Positions 33,152-41,568 of a stretch of DNA of 64,000 bases are shown here, one piece after another (the stretch's first letter is position 1; every line of letters starts with the position of its first letter). Position numbers and translations under genes: made by a program. This DNA comes from Gelatiniphilus marinus (GTDB lineage Bacteria > Bacteroidota > Bacteroidia > Flavobacteriales > Flavobacteriaceae), in NCBI RefSeq assembly GCF_042678305.1, contig NZ_JBHUDT010000005.1; one strand, 5' to 3'. The notes under the pieces were generated by a model, which saw only the letters and a program-made list of their open reading frames with translations, did not search any database and was not told the DNA's origin.

Positions 33152-33174
33152 CTAATAAATTTTAACTAATGAAA

Positions 33175-33588
33175 AACGATTAACGATTTTTGAGTTGAGA
33201 AGTTTATGAAAACAAATAATTTAGAAAAACGAATAATAAATTTCACTGTTTTTATTATTGATATAATACAAAATGTTAAAAATAATTATGCGGGTAATTA
33301 TTATGGAAATCTGCTTATCCGATCTTCTGGTTCTCCAGCGCTAAACTATGGTGAAGCCAGAAGTGCTGAATCTCATAAAGGTTTTGTTCATAAAATGGGA
33401 ATATGTTTAAAAGAAATCAGAGAGTCTAATAATTGCTTAAAAATTATAAATAGAGCTAATTTGTATAATGGAAATCAGGATAAAATCAACAAGGCTTTAA
33501 ACGAAAACAATCAATTAATATCAATCTTTGTTGCTAGCATAAAAACATCTAAAAAAAATAATTCTAATATCAAAAATCGTTAATCGTT
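33175..33588 (+). mobile_element. 414-bp cassette with 19-bp terminal inverted repeats and a four-helix-bundle gene
   Basis: AACGATTAACGATTTTTGA (33175-33193) and its exact reverse complement (33570-33588) flank a single gene, whose stop codon lies in the right repeat. The cassette sits between batC and batD, genes that are normally contiguous. No transposase is encoded, so movement would need help from elsewhere. No clear target-site duplication is visible, although both flanks are TTAA/TAAT-rich. Confidence 0.7.
33206..33583 (+). CDS. Four-helix-bundle protein of the 23S rRNA intervening-sequence family
   Basis: 125 residues. The pattern LEKRIINFTVFIIDIIQNVKN, then YGNLLIRSSGSPALNYGEARSAESHKGFVHKMGICLKEIRESNNCLKII, is that of the S23/IVP family: proteins found inside intervening sequences of bacterial 23S rRNA genes and also as stand-alone genes. 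They form pentamers of four-helix bundles; their role is unknown. Here the gene lies in an inverted-repeat cassette in the Bat locus. Base composition is more AT-rich and codon use looser than in the Bat genes, in line with a foreign origin. Confidence 0.85.
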   Translation: MKTNNLEKRIINFTVFIIDIIQNVKNNYAGNYYGNLLIRSSGSPALNYGEARSAESHKGFVHKMGICLKEIRESNNCLKIINRANLYNGNQDKINKALNENNQLISIFVASIKTSKKNNSNIKNR

Positions 33589-33598
33589 GTTCGTTAAT

Positions 33599-35371
33599 AT
33601 GAATTTTTTAAAACACATATCCATTTTAATGCTAATGCTTGTAACAAGCTTTACCTTTTCGCAGGTAAAATTTGAAGCCAAGGTTAGTAAAAAAAAGTTG
33701 GGAATAAACGAACGATTGCGTGTTGATTTTGAAATGAATCAAGATGGCGATAACTTTAATCCGCCAAACTTTAAAGGGTTTACGGTTGTTGGCGGGCCAA
33801 ACCAATCGGTTAGCAATTCCTGGATTAATGGGGTGCGATCCTATAAAAAAACATACAGCTATTTTTTAGCGCCCAAAAAGCAGGGCACATTTACCATTAG
33901 TCAAGCCACCATTACTGTTGATGATGAAACTTACAAAACCTTACCTGTAAAAATTGTGGTTACTGCTGCGGTTGACAAACCAAAGGATCCCAACGACCCC
34001 AATTACATTGCTTCAGAAAATATTCACTTAGTTGCAGAAATTTCGAAAACAAACCCCTATTTAAACGAAGCCATTACGGTGGTTTACAAGTTGTACGTCT
34101 CACCAAACACAGGCGTTGATAATTGGCGGGAAATTGATAGTCCAAGATATAACGATTTTTGGAGCCAGAATATAGATATAAAAGGGCAGAAAGTGCAAAA
34201 CGGCACTTATAAAGGCGAAGATTATAGATTTTTAGTGTTGCGAAAAACAGTACTCTATCCGCAAAAAACCGGAAAATTAAACATTGAACCATTAAGTTTG
34301 GATATTGCTGTACAAGTACCTACCAGCAGGCGTGATATTTTTGGAAGCCGAATAATGACGCGAGCTCATAGAACCGTTTCGGCAGGCAATAAAACCATAA
34401 CCGTAAAACCCTTGCCCGAAAAAGGAAAACCAGTCGATTTTACCGGAGCCGTGGGCAGTTTCAATTTTAATGTGTCGGCATCAAAAACTGAATTGGATGC
34501 TTCAGAATCGCTTCAGGTAAAAGTTGGAGTAAATGGCAAAGGCAATTTAAAATTATTTAAACTTCCTAAAATATCCCTACCAAGCTCGTTGGAAGTTTAC
34601 GAGCCCGAACATACCGAAAACGTAAAAACAAATTTAGCAGGTATGCAAGGCAGTATCTCTGATAGTTACACGGTTGTACCTCAATTTAAAGGCAAATATC
34701 CCATACCTAGTATTTCGTTTTCATATTTCGATTTAAAGACCGAAAGCTACAAAAGATTAACGTCCAACGAAATTGTAATCGATGTTTTGGATGGCCCTAT
34801 TAATACCGATTCAAACTCAAACACCACTACTGCAAATCCAGGAAAGCAACGTGTGGTTTTAAACAACGACCAGTTTGCGTTTATAAAGACCAAAACAAAT
34901 TTTTCATCTATAAAACCAAGCTATTTCTTTAAAACCCCATTGTTTTGGGGCGCATTGTTGTTACCGTTTTTAGCTATTCCGTTTGCCATAATTATCAGAA
35001 ACAAAAAAGCGGCCAGAGCTGCCGATGTTTACGGAAACAGAATAAGAAAAGCCGATAGATTAGCTAAGAAATATTTGGGCAATGCCAAAAAAGCACTCGG
35101 CAAAAAAGAAGCTTTTTATATTGCACTAGAAAAAGCGCTGCACAATTACCTAAAGGCGAAGCTGCACATAGAAACCAGCGATTTAAGCAAAGATAAAGTG
35201 ATTGATTTGCTAAAGGACAAACAGGTTGATGACAAGGTAATTTCAGATTTTGTAAGCATAATCAAGAATTGCGAATTGGCACGCTACACCCCAATAACCC
35301 AAGTAGAAATGCAACAAGATTACGATAAGGCCGCAAAGACCATTTCGTTAATCGATAAACAAGCACGTTAA
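33599..35371 (+). CDS. batD: BatD, oxygen-tolerance family membrane protein
   Basis: 590 residues from the ATG at 33599 (MNFLKHISI); a TTG-initiated extension starts in the cassette's repeat. A signal peptide (to FTFSQ), then a large periplasmic part with repeated Ig-like domains (SKKKLGINERLRVDFEMNQDG; ENIHLVAEISKTNPYLNEAITVVYKLYVS), a membrane segment (FFKTPLFWGALLLPFLAIPFAIII), and a cytoplasmic helical tail (about 480-590). Length and order are standard for BatD. The inserted cassette ends 11 bases before the start codon. Confidence 0.93.
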   Translation: MNFLKHISILMLMLVTSFTFSQVKFEAKVSKKKLGINERLRVDFEMNQDGDNFNPPNFKGFTVVGGPNQSVSNSWINGVRSYKKTYSYFLAPKKQGTFTISQATITVDDETYKTLPVKIVVTAAVDKPKDPNDPNYIASENIHLVAEISKTNPYLNEAITVVYKLYVSPNTGVDNWREIDSPRYNDFWSQNIDIKGQKVQNGTYKGEDYRFLVLRKTVLYPQKTGKLNIEPLSLDIAVQVPTSRRDIFGSRIMTRAHRTVSAGNKTITVKPLPEKGKPVDFTGAVGSFNFNVSASKTELDASESLQVKVGVNGKGNLKLFKLPKISLPSSLEVYEPEHTENVKTNLAGMQGSISDSYTVVPQFKGKYPIPSISFSYFDLKTESYKRLTSNEIVIDVLDGPINTDSNSNTTTANPGKQRVVLNNDQFAFIKTKTNFSSIKPSYFFKTPLFWGALLLPFLAIPFAIIIRNKKAARAADVYGNRIRKADRLAKKYLGNAKKALGKKEAFYIALEKALHNYLKAKLHIETSDLSKDKVIDLLKDKQVDDKVISDFVSIIKNCELARYTPITQVEMQQDYDKAAKTISLIDKQAR

Positions 35372-35373
35372 AA

Positions 35374-36132
35374 ATGAAAAAGGCAATATACATTTTGGCA
35401 TTTTTGTATAGCACACTGGCTTTTCCTCAAAACGAAACACTTTTCGAGCAAGCAAACACCTTGTACAACCAAGGGAAATATGCAGAAGCCATAGATAAGT
35501 ACACCGCTATTTTAGAGACCGGAAACCATTCTACGGCATTGTATTTTAATATGGCCAATGCGCATTACAAACTAAATAATATTGCACCAAGCATCTATTT
35601 TTACGAAAAAGCTTTATTGCTATCGCCCAATGATAAAGAGATAAAAAACAACATGGCATTTGCAAAAAACATGACTATCGATGCTATTGATATTATTCCG
35701 CAATCAGCCATTTCCAAGCTGGTAAAAAACGCAACAAACATTATGGGTTTTGATGCTTGGGCAAAAACCTCTGTGGCTTTTGCATTGTGTTTTGTTACTC
35801 TGTTTCTAATCTATTATTTTGCCTATTCAACACTAAAAAAACGTCTTGCTTTTATTGGTTTTATAACAAGCTTGTTTTTGCTTTGTATGTCTTTGGGGTT
35901 TGCATTTCATAAATTCAATATCGATAAGAATAATAAACCCGCAATTGTATTTGCCCAGGAAAGTAAAGTAAAAAGCGAACCAAATTCAAGAAGCGCAGAG
36001 TCTTTTAGGCTGCACGAAGGTACTAAGGTCCAGGTTTTAGATACCGTAAACCAATGGAAAAAGATAAAGCTCGCCGATGGCAAAACCGGTTGGATTTCGG
36101 CAAAAGATATAAAGTTGTTGCACGATTATTAA
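35374..36132 (+). CDS. batE: BatE, TPR plus SH3 membrane protein
   Basis: 252 residues starting 3 bases after the batD stop. Signal peptide (AFLYSTLAFPQ), TPR units (about 22-105), two membrane segments (SVAFALCFVTLFLIYYFAY and LAFIGFITSLFLLCMSLGFAF), and a C-terminal bacterial SH3 domain (about 200-250, VKSEPNSRSAESFRLHEGTKVQVL). Last gene of the locus. Confidence 0.92.
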   Translation: MKKAIYILAFLYSTLAFPQNETLFEQANTLYNQGKYAEAIDKYTAILETGNHSTALYFNMANAHYKLNNIAPSIYFYEKALLLSPNDKEIKNNMAFAKNMTIDAIDIIPQSAISKLVKNATNIMGFDAWAKTSVAFALCFVTLFLIYYFAYSTLKKRLAFIGFITSLFLLCMSLGFAFHKFNIDKNNKPAIVFAQESKVKSEPNSRSAESFRLHEGTKVQVLDTVNQWKKIKLADGKTGWISAKDIKLLHDY

Positions 36133-36162
36133 TTGATGTTAAACAAAGCAAATTAAAAATCT

Positions 36163-36170
36163 TATATTTG
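36163..36170 (+). promoter_or_regulatory. -7 promoter element before the 95-aa gene
   Basis: TATATTTG, a perfect match, 20 bases before the start codon of the next gene; a TTG at 36133 is too far to be a standard -33. Confidence 0.5.
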
Positions 36171-36190
36171 CAGTAATAGAAATTAAACAC

Positions 36191-36478
36191 ATGCCAAAAC
36201 AAAGTATATCGATGTTTTTTACAGTAATTTTTTTACTGTACATTACTGCACCGGCTATTGTAGTAATGGTTGACAATGCATCTGATGCATCTGTTGTAAT
36301 TTCTACTTCCGAAGAAAAAGACCAAGGGCTAGAGCTGGTTTTTTCAAACACCGCTACTATACAAACAAAAACTGTTTTCAATTACGCCAAAAATATTCTG
36401 GCATACAACTTAAAAAAGTATCCTAAGCCTTACTTAATTCTTATTTCACAGCCTCCAGAACAAATCTATTTAGGTTAG
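36191..36478 (+). CDS. Small single-TM protein of unknown function
   Basis: 95 residues: an N-terminal membrane segment or uncleaved signal (ISMFFTVIFLLYITAPAIVVMV), then about 70 soluble residues with DASDASVVISTSEEKDQGLELVF and a C-terminal YPKPYLILISQPPEQIYLG. I do not recognise a named family. It has its own promoter box and precedes the carbonic anhydrase gene, so it may belong to the carbon locus, but only position supports this. Confidence 0.75.
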   Translation: MPKQSISMFFTVIFLLYITAPAIVVMVDNASDASVVISTSEEKDQGLELVFSNTATIQTKTVFNYAKNILAYNLKKYPKPYLILISQPPEQIYLG

Positions 36479-36514
36479 TAAAACCGTTTCCATATCAACA
36501 TAGTTATAGAATTA

Positions 36515-36540
36515 ACACCTTACAGCATACAGCTAGGTGT
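36515..36540 (+). terminator. Weak hairpin after the 95-aa gene
   Basis: ACACCT and AGGTGT form a 6-bp stem with a 14-base loop; no T-run follows. A weak terminator or processing site at best. Confidence 0.25.
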
Positions 36541-36619
36541 CTCTTAAAATTTTAAGCGGCGTTTCTTTTTTAATCAAAGATAACGAGCTTACACATTAAC
36601 ATAATAAACAAATAAAAAC

Positions 36620-37378
36620 ATGAAAACATTAGCAAAAGTATTTTTATTAGTAACCCTTTCTTTTGGCCTTATAGCTTGCCAAAATAAAAAGGCAGATTCT
36701 AACGATTCGACAAACAGTAACACCGAAACCAAAACCGAGCAGGAAACCGTACTTGTAAGCAAAGTACTAACTGCTGAAGAGCAAGCCGCATTATCTCCAG
36801 ACGATGTAATTAACATTTTTAAAGAAGGCAATGAGCGCTTTATTAACAACGATCTTACAAAAAGAGACCATTCGGCCCAGGTAAGGCAAACCACTAAAGC
36901 CCAATACCCAAAAGCCATTGTGTTATCTTGTATAGATAGTAGAGTGCCAGTAGAAGATGTTTTTGATAGAGGTATTGGAGATATTTTTGTTGCAAGGGTA
37001 GCGGGTAATTTTGTAAACGAAGACATTTTAGGTAGTATGGAATATGCCACAAAAGTTGCAGGTTCCAAACTGGTATTGGTGGTAGGCCATGAACATTGTG
37101 GTGCTGTAAAAGCGGCCGTAGATGATGTTAAGCTAGGTAACATTACACCAATGCTTTCTAAAATTAAACCAGCCGTAAATATGGTAGAATACGATGGCGA
37201 AAGAAACTCTAAAAATGCCGAGTTTGTTGCCGAGGTATGTAAGAGTAACGTTAAAAACACTATAGCCGAAATTCGTGCCAATAGTCCTATAATGAAGGAA
37301 ATGGAAGATAATGGCGAAATTAAAATCGTTGGAGCTGTTTACGATTTGGATACAGGTAAAGTGTCTTTTTTAAATTAA
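36620..37378 (+). CDS. Beta-class carbonic anhydrase, lipoprotein
   Basis: Zinc enzyme interconverting CO2 and bicarbonate. 252 residues with a lipobox (SFGLIACQNKK), so it is envelope-anchored rather than cytoplasmic. Zinc and catalytic residues: C104 and D106-R108 (VLSCIDSRVP), H157 and C160 (VGHEHCGAVK). After the leader a Glu/Thr/Asn-rich linker (about 22-50) precedes the core. It is upstream of dabB-dabA, and a periplasmic carbonic anhydrase beside DIC transporters suggests that it supplies or equilibrates substrate for uptake. Confidence 0.94.
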   Translation: MKTLAKVFLLVTLSFGLIACQNKKADSNDSTNSNTETKTEQETVLVSKVLTAEEQAALSPDDVINIFKEGNERFINNDLTKRDHSAQVRQTTKAQYPKAIVLSCIDSRVPVEDVFDRGIGDIFVARVAGNFVNEDILGSMEYATKVAGSKLVLVVGHEHCGAVKAAVDDVKLGNITPMLSKIKPAVNMVEYDGERNSKNAEFVAEVCKSNVKNTIAEIRANSPIMKEMEDNGEIKIVGAVYDLDTGKVSFLN

Positions 37379-37387
37379 GACAAGGGG

Positions 37388-37417
37388 TTTATATGATGTA
37401 ATAATCATATAAATTTG
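37388..37417 (+). promoter_or_regulatory. Palindrome overlapping a -7 box in the cah-dabB gap
   Basis: TTTATATGAT (37388-37397) and ATCATATAAA (37404-37413) form a perfect 10-bp inverted repeat with a 6-base centre; TAAATTTG (37410-37417) overlaps its right arm. It begins 10 bases after the carbonic anhydrase stop and has no T-run, so operator is more likely than terminator. Confidence 0.5.
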
Positions 37418-37726
37418 CTAAAAACTTCATTTAAGGTATTTTATTCTTTTAAAGGGAATCTAAATGCCATAAATGGAGTTTTTTTTGTTTTGTAAAAAAA
37501 GCAAGTTTCCGATTTGTAGCTATTTCTGGCATATTGACTGAAGCTTAGTAAGGAAAAGAATGGTAGATAAAATTAATTACAAGGGTGCTCTTTATTATCT
37601 TAAATCATAAAAAATATTTATGTATTATATATTTTATATAAATAAAAATTTATATGATTTTTTTTTAAAATTTGCAGCGCACAAATTCTGTTTGGCAAAA
37701 ACGATTTAACGCTTTAATAACTTTTT
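37418..37726 (+). promoter_or_regulatory. dabB upstream region with second palindrome
   Basis: No gene. ATATAAAT (37636-37643) and ATTTATAT (37648-37655) form an inverted repeat, and its right arm is part of another TTTATATGAT (37649-37658), the same half-site as at 37388. TAAAATTTG (37666-37674), a -7-like element with a three-base centre, follows, 53 bases before the dabB start. LysR-type or other repressor/activator binding is inferred. Confidence 0.45.
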
Positions 37727-39214
37727 ATGACTTCAACAGAAACGGCATCATTTAAAAACAAATTAGGGTCTGTAGCCCCAACACCGCCAAAAAAAAGGCA
37801 TTGGCTTTCAGGTATTTTTATCCCTCTGGCATGGGTCTTGTTTATCGCCAATGTAGGTTATGTATTGTTTTACGTGCCTAATTTACCACAATGGCAATTA
37901 GGCGGCCTTATAGCTATAAATGGCTTATCAACTATTATGTGGTTAGTGGTTACTTTTTTTAGTGCTATTATACAAACTTATGCTTCCAATTACTTAAAAG
38001 GGTTTAAGTACAAAGGTAAGTTTTTGCTTGTTAGTTTTCTTTTCGCGCTTAGCGTTATGTTTTTTGTAGTTGCCAACAATGTTGTGCTCTTTTGTGCTTC
38101 GTGGTTAATTATGGGGTATTTAATGACGCTTTTAATAGGTATCAACACCGGCTGGGAAGAAGCTAAAAACGCCGCACGTTATGCCCGTAATAATTTTATT
38201 ATAAGTACTGTGTTTTTAAGTCTTGCTACAGGTTTACTAGTATTTTATACAAACGCTTGGACTTTAACTGGAATTCGCGAAGGCTTGCCAGCACTTACCA
38301 AGGGTGTAGCTACACTTGCCGCTTTGGGTGTGTTATTGGCGGCACTTATACAATCTGCAATATTTCCTTTTCATAGATGGCTTATGTCTGCCATGACCTC
38401 TCCTACGCCAGCCTCGGCATTAATGCATGCCGGTTTTGTAAATGCTGCTGGGATATTGTTAACTATTTTCGCCCCTTTATTAGTCGAGACCCAGGTTTTA
38501 ACTCTTATTTTTATTATAGGTAGTGTAACGGCTATTTTTTCTCAGTTTTCAAAATTACTTCAAGTAAACATAAAACAAAAATTAGCTTGCTCAACCAGTG
38601 CGCAAATGAGCTTTATGATTATGCAATGTGGTCTTGGTTTTTTCAGCGCAGCTATTACCCATCTTATTTTGCATGGTTTTTACAAAGCGTATTTGTTTCT
38701 GTCTTCTGGCGAAGAAATAGAAAAAAGCATACCTAAAGATGCTCTGCCTATTCAAATCAAGCCAATCCAAACCCTGTTTATTTTAGTAATTAGTGGTCTG
38801 GGAGGCGTCTTGTTTGCATATATAACTGGTAAAGGTTTGGCATGGGATACAGGTTTGTTTTTAACCTTTATTGTAGCCATAACCGTTGGGCAAATAACCT
38901 ATAACGTGTTAAATCACTTTAGGTTTTCAATAGTAAAAAAAATAATTGTTTTGCCATTTGCATTAGCTATTGGTATAGGCGTTTATGCGCTAACTTATAA
39001 CGGTATTGCTTTACTTCTTGCAGATATGCCAATGGCAAATAAGCCTATAGACCTTACCTATGTTCATGTTCTTGTTGGAGCCCTATTCTTGTTGGCGTTT
39101 TATGTTATGCTTTCGGGTAGGTACCAAAAAATCCCTTGGCTTTATGTAAAACTGTTAAATGCATCTCAGCCATTCAATAAATCAGTTATTTCTTATAAAC
39201 ATAATCGATCTTAA
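37727..39214 (+). CDS. dabB: DabB, proton-conducting membrane subunit of a DIC uptake pump
   Basis: 495 residues, about 13 membrane segments, related to NuoL/MrpA antiporter-like subunits (FPFHRWLMSAMTSPTPASALMHAGFVNAAGI with the proton-path Lys/His pattern). There are no other complex I or Mrp genes here, and it precedes dabA with a 2-base gap, which defines the DAB (MpsAB) type of dissolved inorganic carbon transporter: DabB is thought to couple proton flow to CO2 hydration by DabA. The soluble N-terminus is short, ending before GIFIPLAWVLFIANVGYVLFY. Confidence 0.93.
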   Translation: MTSTETASFKNKLGSVAPTPPKKRHWLSGIFIPLAWVLFIANVGYVLFYVPNLPQWQLGGLIAINGLSTIMWLVVTFFSAIIQTYASNYLKGFKYKGKFLLVSFLFALSVMFFVVANNVVLFCASWLIMGYLMTLLIGINTGWEEAKNAARYARNNFIISTVFLSLATGLLVFYTNAWTLTGIREGLPALTKGVATLAALGVLLAALIQSAIFPFHRWLMSAMTSPTPASALMHAGFVNAAGILLTIFAPLLVETQVLTLIFIIGSVTAIFSQFSKLLQVNIKQKLACSTSAQMSFMIMQCGLGFFSAAITHLILHGFYKAYLFLSSGEEIEKSIPKDALPIQIKPIQTLFILVISGLGGVLFAYITGKGLAWDTGLFLTFIVAITVGQITYNVLNHFRFSIVKKIIVLPFALAIGIGVYALTYNGIALLLADMPMANKPIDLTYVHVLVGALFLLAFYVMLSGRYQKIPWLYVKLLNASQPFNKSVISYKHNRS

Positions 39215-39216
39215 CT

Positions 39217-41520
39217 ATGCAGGATATTTTAAAAAGTATCGAAAAGGCTACACAAACATTTGGAACCACATGGCCTTTATATGCTTTTGTCGCCTCTAAT
39301 CCGTTGTCGGGTTACGAGCACATGCCTTTTGATAAAGCGGCTCAACTAGCATCGCGACTTTTAAAAGCATCAACCTATCCTAACGCTTCAGAGTTTAAAG
39401 CCGCTTTACAAAGAAACGATATCGATAACGATGTTTTATTGAATTGCCTATCTGAAAATCAATTGTTTGAGTCTTCTGGTTTTTACCTAAAACAAATGTT
39501 AGCTCATGAGCAAAATAAAACAAAAGCAAAATATGGAAAGTTAGATGTTATCATGTCTAAATGGTTATCGGCTTTTTTAGATGAAGGTCTTGCTGAGTGG
39601 CAAATGCCAAATAAAGAACAAGGTTTTTATAAGGCATGGAAACTATTAGCTGTATTTGATGCTAGTTTAGGAAAAAAACTAATAACTACATTACCTGAAA
39701 CCAGTTTGGAAGCCATAAAAATAGTATTGGATAAAAACGATATATGCAATTACCAAGCATTTTTTGAAGAACACATGGCCGCTTTATCCGGTTGGGTTGG
39801 ATATATAAAGCACAGGGAAAACAATGCTAGTTTGTGGAACCAATCGTTCCCTATTACAATGGAAGATTATTTAGCAGTTCGATTAAGTATTGCGCAACAT
39901 ATTTACGGCAAACTAAACAATGTTGAAGCTCCAGCAAATAACGCCACCCAATTTAAACTGAAAAACACCTGGTTGAAAGCTTGGGAACAGACTTTTCAAA
40001 ACAACTTAATAGCAGCCATAAGCAGCAATAATAAAGTAACACGACCAAAAACAGTAATAGAAGCGCAAATGGTATTTTGCATCGATACGCGATCTGAATT
40101 AATTCGCCGTCATATAGAAGCTCATGGCAACTATGAAACCTATGGGTATGCAGGTTTTTTTGGCATAGCTATGGATTATAAACGTTTTGATACTAATATC
40201 ATCTCAAAAGCTTGTCCGCCAATAGTGGGATCGCCTTATTTGGTAACAGAAAAGCCAAACCCAGAACAGCAAAATAAGGTACACTTGTTTAAAAGACAAA
40301 AGCAGCAAGGTAAAGCCATGCAATATGTATTAAAACGACTTAAAAACATGTTGCCCTCATCATTTGGATTTGTAGAGGGCGCCGGTTTTTTTTACGGATT
40401 GAGTTTAATTATGCAAACCTTAATACCACAGTCTTTTTTCAAGATTAAAACAAAAAGCAGTAACAGTCATGAAGATTTTTGCGAACCAGAAATAAGCTAT
40501 AATCAAGGATGCGAAAGTGAGGGGATTCCAATTGCTTTAGATGAAAAAGTGGCTATTGTAAAATCTGCTTTTAGCTTAACAGGATGGCAAAATTTTGCGC
40601 CCTTGGTATTATTTGTTGGCCATGGGAGCCATACTACAAACAACCCATTTGCATCAAGTTTAGATTGTGGTGCCTGTGCTGCAAACCCTGGGCGCCATAA
40701 CGCCAGATTACTGGCCAAATTAGCCAATTTACAAGAAGTTCGCGATGTTTTAAAAACAGCACACAATATTTCTATACCTAACGAAACCTTATTTATTGGT
40801 GCCGAACATAACACAACCACAGATGCCATAACATTGTTTGATGGCAACGTGCCAACATCGCATCTGGAAGCGCTTGCTATTTTAAAGCAAAACCTTGCAA
40901 AAGCTCAAAAAACCGCTACTCAAGAGCGCTTATGTATGGAGTCTGGAAGCATTGATCTAGCATTAAAAAAGGCAACCGATTGGGATGAAACTCGTCCGGA
41001 ATGGGGATTGGCAAAAAATGCAGGTTTTATAATTGCTCCTCGATCGCTTACTCAAAACACCAATTTGGATGGGCGTTGTTTTTTACATTCTTACAATTAT
41101 AAGCAGGATAAAACAGGTGAAGCTTTAGAAGGTATTTTATGTGGTCCCATGGTAGTAACACAGTGGATTAACAATCATTATTACTTTACCACAGTTGATA
41201 CAGATAAATTTGGCGGAGGCTCTAAAATTACCCATAATATTACTGGTAAATTTGGTGTTTTGCAGGGCAATGGAGGCGATATTAAAATGGGCTTGCCCTT
41301 ACAGTCTTTAAAGGCGACCGACAAAGAATTGTACCATAAACCCTTGCGTTTAACAGTAGTTATTCAGGCGCCTTTAAAGCGTGTGGAAAATATTTTGAAA
41401 AAACACCATCATCTTAAAAATTTGGTTGATAACGAATGGATTTATTTAAAAATTCTAGACCCAGATAACCAAAATCTGCCTACAAGCTATACAAAAGACC
41501 TAAAATGGCAAGTGCTTTAA
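39217..41520 (+). CDS. dabA: DabA (DUF2309), carbonic anhydrase-like subunit of the DIC uptake pump
   Basis: 767 residues, normal for UPF0753/DUF2309. The likely zinc and catalytic set, by comparison with characterised DabA, is C288 and D290 (VFCIDTRSELIRRH), H469 (VGHGSHTTNNP) and C484 (LDCGACAANPG); spacing of H to C (15) agrees with the known enzyme. Also WPLYAFVASNPLSGYE at the N-terminus, a family mark. With DabB it converts CO2 to bicarbonate in a one-way, energy-coupled manner on the cytoplasmic side of the membrane (known for autotrophs and some pathogens). Confidence 0.95.
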   Translation: MQDILKSIEKATQTFGTTWPLYAFVASNPLSGYEHMPFDKAAQLASRLLKASTYPNASEFKAALQRNDIDNDVLLNCLSENQLFESSGFYLKQMLAHEQNKTKAKYGKLDVIMSKWLSAFLDEGLAEWQMPNKEQGFYKAWKLLAVFDASLGKKLITTLPETSLEAIKIVLDKNDICNYQAFFEEHMAALSGWVGYIKHRENNASLWNQSFPITMEDYLAVRLSIAQHIYGKLNNVEAPANNATQFKLKNTWLKAWEQTFQNNLIAAISSNNKVTRPKTVIEAQMVFCIDTRSELIRRHIEAHGNYETYGYAGFFGIAMDYKRFDTNIISKACPPIVGSPYLVTEKPNPEQQNKVHLFKRQKQQGKAMQYVLKRLKNMLPSSFGFVEGAGFFYGLSLIMQTLIPQSFFKIKTKSSNSHEDFCEPEISYNQGCESEGIPIALDEKVAIVKSAFSLTGWQNFAPLVLFVGHGSHTTNNPFASSLDCGACAANPGRHNARLLAKLANLQEVRDVLKTAHNISIPNETLFIGAEHNTTTDAITLFDGNVPTSHLEALAILKQNLAKAQKTATQERLCMESGSIDLALKKATDWDETRPEWGLAKNAGFIIAPRSLTQNTNLDGRCFLHSYNYKQDKTGEALEGILCGPMVVTQWINNHYYFTTVDTDKFGGGSKITHNITGKFGVLQGNGGDIKMGLPLQSLKATDKELYHKPLRLTVVIQAPLKRVENILKKHHHLKNLVDNEWIYLKILDPDNQNLPTSYTKDLKWQVL

Positions 41521-41568
41521 GCTTAGGTAATTAAAATGCAATGCTAAAAAAAGTAAATAAAGTGATAA

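Noticed and set aside
33206..33583. Annotation as ribosomal protein S23
   Set aside because: S23 is an old name for the IVS-encoded protein family; it is not a ribosomal component in bacteria, and no 23S gene is here.
37727..39214. NADH dehydrogenase subunit L or Mrp antiporter
   Set aside because: No other nuo or mrp genes nearby, and the next gene is DabA.
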